From NCBI GenBank assembly GCA_026315105.1, contig CM048750.1, positions 76,188,297 through 76,252,296 of the forward strand: a DNA stretch of 64,000 bases. Reading direction: 5' to 3'. Each line of letters opens with the position of its first letter. The first letter of the stretch is position 1. Source of the stretch: Locusta migratoria (Eukaryota > Arthropoda > Insecta > Orthoptera > Acrididae). The notes under the pieces were generated by a model that ran no database searches, was not told the DNA's origin, and worked only from the letters and a program-made list of their open reading frames with translations. Below are positions 60,541 through 64,000 of the stretch, one piece after another. The position numbers were made by a program, and so were the translations under genes.

Positions 60541-60750
60541 GCCTACGAGAAAGACAGGTGCCAACGCAGTCATCGTGCGACGTAAGCAAGGTAGTTCCAA
60601 GCCGGCGCGATTGCTAGCCGATTGGTCGGCCGCTGGGGCACTGCCCACTGCCTCGTAGCGGGCAGCCACTGAGCTAGCGATCGCGCCGGCTCGGAACTAC
60701 TTTGCTGACGTAGTATGACGACTGCGCTGGCGCCTGTCTTTCTCGTAGGC
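60541..60750. mobile_element. Palindromic element C
   Basis: Arms GCCTACGAGAAAGACAGG ... and ... GCCTGTCTTTCTCGTAGGC pair with few mismatches, through GCCGGCGCGATTGCTAGC and GCTAGCGATCGCGCCGGC. The core contains CGCTGGGGCACTGCCCACTG (60630-60650). It lies between two copies of about 25 bp (CCTC(A/G)CAACTGGCCGTGCC...), at 60522-60547 and 60749-60773, longer than a normal target duplication. Confidence 0.85.
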
Positions 60751-60840
60751 CTCGCAACTGGCCGTGCCTACGTCACACTTAAAGGCTGCGGCCGCCAGCT
60801 CACTGGCTGGCCGCTGAGGCACGCCCACCGCCGCGTAACG

Positions 60841-61025
60841 GCAACATCTAGATACAAGGCCTCACAATAAGCCCGTGTCACGTCACACCAATAGACTGCC
60901 GTCGCTAGCTGAGTGGTTGGCCGCTGGGGCACAGCCCACTGCTTCATAGTGCCATCCAGTGAGCTTGCGACAGTTGCTTATCGGTGTGACATGGGCTAGT
61001 TGTGAGGCCTTGTATCTAGAGGTGC
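60841..61025. mobile_element. Palindromic element E
   Basis: Arms GCAACATCTAGATACAAGG and the inverse ...CCTTGTATCTAGAGGTGC pair. The core has CGCTGGGGCACAGCCCACTG (60920-60940). The flanks GTAACGG and GTAGCGG suggest a decayed 7-9 bp duplication in the core of element D. Confidence 0.82.
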
Positions 61026-61079
61026 TAGTAGCGGTCGGCCAGTCAGGTGGCGGCTGCGACCTGTAAGTTTGACATAGGC

Positions 61080-61225
61080 CTTGTCAAAGTAGCCTACGGA
61101 GATTCGATTCCTCCCTCGCGCATGGGTATATTTGTTGACCTTATCACAAGTTAAAGTAGTTCATAAGCCTAGGAACTGATGACCAGAGTAGGTAAGTATG
61201 TCACCTAGATTTACCAACATTTGAA
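61080..61225 (+). mobile_element. SINE, 5'-truncated, diverged
   Basis: GGAGATTCGATTCCTCCC (B box), CATGGGTATATTTGTTGACC, then TAGGAACTGATGACCAGAGT and CAACATTTGAACATTT. The tail stem has decayed. Confidence 0.75.
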
Positions 61226-61540
61226 CATTTCTAAATCGAAACCACAAGAGAATATTCGGCCGAAACCGAAACATACCTAAAGAAATTAAAATTTCGGTAA
61301 ATTTACGTCACAGCACAAATAACTAGTTATCACAGATTTTGCAAGATCCCGCCCCTGTACCAAGCCTTCTTGAGTGTCAGCGTCCGTAGATGATATATGA
61401 GACGTACAAGTTATTAAGTAACTTCCAAATTAGATTCTAAAACCACGTTTTACTTTAATATCCTTGTTGGGAAATAAGAATCAATGATTTTGCAAACACT
61501 TTCGCAAAATCTGCTTCTGTGTATTTCTTAGTTTTAATTC
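61226..61540. other. No recognisable feature
   Basis: AT-rich, nothing assignable. Confidence 0.4.
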
Positions 61541-61559
61541 TATATATTAAAAGAATCTA

Positions 61560-61830
61560 CGAAAACTAAAGTCAGTCGGTCAGACCAAACTACCCGGCCA
61601 GTTACCTTCATTTTTGTTTTAAACGAAAGGTATTCTTCCTCAGATGTGTCATCAAGTATCAGAATTTATATTAACCTCGGCTTCCTTTCTCTATACTCAA
61701 AGGCGATTTACATGTGTATGCTCCTTGTGGATTAACCTTGCTGTACACTAAAGTCAGTCGGTCAGGCCGTCCTATCCGACCAATTTCTTTCATTTTTGCT
61801 TTAAACAAAAGGTATTCATTCGCAGATTTG
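61560..61830 (+). repeat. Direct repeat pair, 180-bp offset
   Basis: TAAAGTCAGTCGGTCAG followed by CATTTTTG(T/C)TTTAAAC(G/A)AAAGGTATTC and CAGAT occurs at about 61568 and 61749. The region before it (TCTATATATTAAAAGAATC) resembles the AT-rich start of some Helitrons, but no CTAG hairpin end is recognised. Confidence 0.55.
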
Positions 61831-62660
61831 ACATAAAGTCAACTTAAGTCTCTCCATCCTTTATTTTTATTCAAACGCTGTATCCTTCTGTCCTTGCATT
61901 GAACATTTTAATTGGTTTGTTTTACGATATCTTCAGTTCTAATTAAGGTACGCAGTTCTTTTTGATCTAACAGCACTCAGCGGATCAAGGTCTTTTATGT
62001 GCGCTTTTAATCACTTACATTGATTGATTCTGGAGAAAGCTATGCGTGAACATTCAAGTTCCACTTTTTCCCCAATTTTGTCATTCCACTAAAGTTGCGA
62101 AATATTCTTCTCACAGGTCCTCTATTATGTTTTGAATATCATTTCTACCACCACAGTCGATTGTGAATGCAAACTTTCAACTGACACCAAACACTTTATC
62201 CATATTATTTTCAACGCTGTTACCAAAGGAAATTTAAAACGTCCAAAAACATGCACTTTGTTAGAATTTCTCTATTGCAAAACAACGAAGCCGTTTCCGA
62301 CACTCACAGAGGGGATCATAACACGTATTGACTTATCCTCGTCCGATACTGCTCAAAAGATCGTAGTACAGTTGGACTGGTTTAATTGATTGTTGACAAT
62401 AGAGAAAATTGCCACGATGTCTTGAACGTGCTAACAATGTCTGACTACTACGGAAAACGTTGTTCTCACCTTTTCGTTTGAAAAGAGACAGCAAAATAAT
62501 GAAGATAACTGGGGTGGTTATTATTATGTGTACTACGTTTCTACAGTTTCCACCATGAAACTACACTCGGCTATTGAAGGAATAAGCGAAAACAAAAATT
62601 TAAGAGAAATATAACCTAGAAAAGCTGTACAAATGAAGCCCGCGAGACATACAGGTTGGA
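61831..62660. other. No recognised element; one orphan ORF
   Basis: An 85-codon frame (62132-62389, MNIISTTTVDCECKLSTDTK) is Thr/Ile/Lys-rich and unrecognised. I do not call it a gene. Confidence 0.35.
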
Positions 62661-62671
62661 CGTGGGAAATT

Positions 62672-62871
62672 CAAAAATGTTCAAATGTTTGTATAGTCTA
62701 TGAGACTTAACTACGGGGTCATCAGTCCCTAAACTTACAAACTACTTATGAAGTACTTACGAACTAGGACGGCACAAATATCCATGCCCGAGGGGGATTC
62801 GAACCCCCGACCGTAGTGACCGTGCAGACCGTGACTGGAGCGCCATAGTCCCCTCGGCCACCGCGGCCGGC
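62672..62871 (-). mobile_element. tRNA-derived SINE
   Basis: Full-length minus copy (AAAAATGTTCAAATGTTTG to CCACCGCGGCCGGC) with the exact 11-bp duplication CGTGGGAAATT (62661-62671 and 62872-62882). Confidence 0.96.
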
Positions 62872-62872
62872 C

Positions 62873-63244
62873 GTGGGAAATTGCTCAAGGGTTTGGGACC
62901 TGCAGCAGATCAGTTTAAAGGAAGACATAGAGGCGGTTCAGAGGCGACCAGCTACATTTGTTACCGGTAGGTTCGACCAATGCGCGAGTGTCACGGAAAT
63001 GCTCCGGCAACTCAATTGGGGATCGCTGGAAGAAAGACGATGTTCTTTTCGTGAATTTCTGTTAAGTAAATTTAGAGGGCGGGAATTTGAAGCTGAGTGT
63101 AGTACGATCTTGCTATCACCTACTTACATTTCGCGTAAAGATCATAAAGACAAGATAAGAGAAATTAGGGCTCGTACGGAGGTATATAGGCATTCTTTCT
63201 TTCCTCGTTCAATTTGGGAGTGGAATAGGAAAGGAAGTGCCTAG
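62873..63244 (+). pseudogene. LINE family B ORF2 C-terminus, best preserved copy
   Basis: A 123-codon frame reads ISLKEDIEAVQRRPATFVTG, ASVTEMLRQLNWGSLEERR, FREFLLSKFRGREFEAECST and STILLSPTYISRKDHKD to SFFPRSIWEWNRKGSA, then the natural stop. There are no internal stops. It lacks the catalytic RT and endonuclease. Confidence 0.82.
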
Positions 63245-63330
63245 TAGTGGTACAGTGTACCCTCCGCCACGCACCTTACGGTAAATTGCGGAGTATGTAT
63301 GTAGATATAGATGTCTAAAAGCGGGACGTC

Positions 63331-63541
63331 AAAAACTAAAATAATAATAAAAAAGTTTGTTAAGCTTATGAGACTTCATTGCGTGGTCATCAGGCCCTAA
63401 ACTTACAACTACTTATAAACTAACTTATATTAAAGACAGAAGAAACATCCATGCCCGAGGGGGGATTCGAACCCCCGACGGGGAACAGCCACGCGCATCG
63501 GAGCATAGCGCCTGCATCCGCTCGGCCACTCCACCACGGCA
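63331..63541 (-). mobile_element. tRNA-derived SINE, variable-head subfamily
   Basis: Minus copy from AAAAGTTTGTTAAGC to CACTCCACCACGGCA, with head variant CGCGCATCGGAGCATAGCGC as in 19746. The exact duplication CGGGACGTC lies at 63322-63330 and 63542-63550. Confidence 0.95.
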
Positions 63542-63550
63542 CGGGACGTC

Positions 63551-64000
63551 TGGGATCCCTATATACACTGGTAAACGGAGACAAGCAATAGAGAGTGACA
63601 AGCGGCTCACCGTATATCGCGTGGACACTCCCATAATGCTCTGTGTAAACCAAGTGGCACGCAACTCACTTGACAAACTACACTGCGGCTCAGTGAGCTG
63701 AAGTAGAAGCTCTGCGTCTCGCGTGTGGGACAATTCATCAGGTCCATTGCAATACGAATCGCTTCAGCTCTCTGCAGCGGAATGCACGTCCTCCCGTGTG
63801 AAAGGGCCCTAAGGCTTATCCGAAACCAACTTCCCTGAAGTCGCTGATTAAGGCTGGTCACCTCAGTTAGCCGCAATGTCCGTAAAAAGCGTGAGTATTT
63901 TGTAACTGGCACACCTAGGTCCCCATGACCCGAACGAAACTTATTTTATCTAGCGCTGTGATGTGTGTCGTAGCATCTTGTTGCCTCTCCCTGTACTCTC
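63551..64000. other. No recognised gene; possible DNA-transposon edge
   Basis: ORFs exist on the minus strand (to 101 codons) without motifs. CGTGTGAAAGGGCCC at 63797 resembles the terminal phrase of some PIF/Harbinger-like elements, but no partner end lies in the window. Confidence 0.3.

Larger units (their letters stand above)
60292..61083. mobile_element. Palindromic element D, host to nested insertions
   Basis: It starts CAACACTACCTAGAAGC, with arms like element A (CACAACTGGCCGTGCCTACG, then TCACACTTA). The core GGCCGCTGAGGCACGCCCACC lies at about 60806. A SINE sits 7 bp inside its left end, palindrome C interrupts its left arm, palindrome E its core, and its right arm stops at about 61083 where a truncated SINE starts. 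Confidence 0.75.
62661..63312 (+). mobile_element. LINE family B 3' end, split by a SINE
   Basis: After the SINE the sequence reads GNCSRVWDLQQISLKEDIEA (from 62878) and runs to the 3' terminus GCGGAGTATGTATGTAGATA at about 63310. The start upstream of the SINE is short and uncertain. Confidence 0.85.

Overview
The window is intergenic, repeat-packed DNA from a large-genome arthropod. The repertoire (tRNA-derived SINEs ending in a conserved GGGACTGATGACC tail, a 302-bp tandem tRNA-like unit, CR1-, Jockey-, I- and RTE-type LINEs, several Tc1/mariner, hAT, pogo and piggyBac relics, TA/CA/CT microsatellites) fits an orthopteran such as a Schistocerca-like grasshopper. That assignment rests on my recognition of repeat families, not on a search. 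I find no convincing host protein-coding gene, no functional tRNA or rRNA gene and no CRISPR array. Nearly every open frame is a decayed transposon ORF, a palindrome arm or a shadow.

Layout: 0-6.4 kb holds a short satellite, a CR1-like LINE tail, a 5'-truncated LINE with a clear target duplication, a GC-rich island, a tRNA-unit array inserted as one block, and a hAT element carrying three SINEs. 6.4-21.6 kb holds a piggyBac-like relic, a mariner interrupted by a GC-rich palindrome, a CR1-like LINE with an SGNH-esterase ORF1, and a Jockey-like LINE split by a SINE. 21.6-24.8 kb is a nest: hAT containing a Tc1, which contains an unidentified element of about 0.93 kb. 25-38 kb holds LINE fragments, a transposon with about 100-bp inverted ends, an RTE element with nested SINEs, and one copy of a 1.1-kb non-coding repeat. 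38.6-40.6 kb is a cluster of very large palindromes. 41-48 kb holds a pogo-like transposase relic and several LINEs. 48-57 kb is dense in SINEs, with a 350-bp palindrome, a second mariner and a two-copy direct repeat split by an RTE. 58-64 kb holds a perfect 92-bp palindrome, the inverted partner of the 1.1-kb repeat, a pile-up of nested GC-rich palindromes, and more LINE and SINE copies.

Three patterns stand out. (1) Five palindromic elements (about 9.95, 38.6, 60.5, 60.3-61.1 and 60.85 kb) share a non-palindromic GC-rich centre, all in one orientation, although their arms belong to at least three unrelated sequence classes. (2) The SINE tail can fold into a hairpin whose stem changes in a compensatory way between subfamilies. 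(3) Many insertions can be ordered in time from exact target duplications and from empty sites in sister copies within the same window. Nothing here works together as an operon or pathway. The unifying activity is LINE-driven retrotransposition of SINEs plus several waves of DNA transposons.
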